A stretch of DNA of 64,000 nucleotides from UBA830 sp002295635. GTDB taxonomy: Bacteria > Pseudomonadota > Alphaproteobacteria > MPNO01 > UBA830. Both the position numbers and the translations under genes were made by a program. Positions 63,957-64,000 of the stretch are shown piece by piece. The notes beneath the pieces are model-generated. The model saw only the letters and a program-made list of their open reading frames with translations, made no database searches and was not told the DNA's origin. Location of the stretch: assembly GCA_002295635.1 (NCBI GenBank), contig DBHK01000026.1, positions 1 to 64,000 of the forward strand, read 5' to 3'. Each line of letters begins with the position of its first letter. The first letter of the stretch is position 1.

Positions 63957-64000
63957 TCAGGACTTATCAAAATCACTGTAATGGCGTCCCAGAGCATTTA

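Noticed and set aside
1..64000. CRISPR array, complete insertion sequence or prophage
   Set aside because: No regularly spaced repeats, no transposase or integrase, and no phage structural genes were recognised on either strand.

Overview
The window looks like a stretch of chromosome from a marine alphaproteobacterium of moderate GC. This is inferred from gene families, not from an rRNA or marker gene. The pointers are a tripartite TRAP uptake system, a proXWV betaine transporter, a GN-type sortase with its VIT-VWA substrate, cobalamin-dependent MetH, AhpC/AhpF, and CoA-thioester catabolic genes. No rRNA, intact tRNA, CRISPR array, complete insertion sequence or integrase was found.

Layout. 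(1) 1-4.1 kb: a small island between two copies of a tRNA 3' end plus its terminator (60 of 66 bases identical). It carries a large UPF1-like helicase fused to a nuclease domain and one small ORF. (2) 4.1-6.8 kb: a GN sortase and its VIT/VWA target. (3) 7.2-16.6 kb: redox and selenium genes. These are an AhpD-like/thioredoxin/RidA operon, an Fe/2-oxoglutarate dioxygenase, a CcdA-like electron transporter followed by a thioredoxin whose first active-site cysteine codon is an in-frame TGA (a strong selenoprotein candidate), tRNA 2-selenouridine synthase (mnmH), an adenylate cyclase, and ahpC-ahpF behind a repeat-rich promoter. (4) 16.6-25.1 kb: metH with a divergent Lrp-type regulator, a RadD-like helicase, a reductive-dehalogenase-like Fe-S protein and a PKHD-type hydroxylase. 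(5) 25.4-34.4 kb: TRAP transporter, a polytopic membrane protein, an NTF2-like protein and proXWV, followed by a secreted hydrolase to 35.5 kb.

(6) 35.8-45.1 kb: an eight-gene, tightly packed operon that I cannot match to a described system. It encodes a charged exported protein, a lipoprotein, a membrane-anchored TPR protein, a protein combining an FHA-like region, PEGA repeats and a formylglycine-enzyme-like domain that lacks the catalytic cysteines, a small exported protein, a MotA/TolQ/ExbB-type channel, and two VWA proteins. Both VWA proteins begin with the same F-L-D-x3-C-G-F-G-A-V membrane helix, whose aspartate sits like the proton-carrying aspartate of ExbD/TolR/MotB. I infer an ion-driven envelope machine in which VWA domains replace the usual peptidoglycan-binding domain.

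(7) 45.2-64 kb: MFS transporters, a decayed ABC permease, a RibA-type enzyme, two tandem Fe-S proteins of the RdhA/QueG type translationally linked to a PaaK-like CoA ligase, and two CoA-thioester gene sets (di-iron PaaA/C-like protein with an enoyl-CoA hydratase; AspDH-like dehydrogenase, enoyl-CoA hydratase, acyl-CoA synthetase and MFS exporter). Together these look like catabolism of an unidentified organic acid.

Most promising for follow-up are the operon at 35.8-45.1 kb and the W-U-S-T-C thioredoxin at 11.1 kb. The tRNA-flanked helicase-nuclease and the paired RdhA/QueG-like proteins come next.
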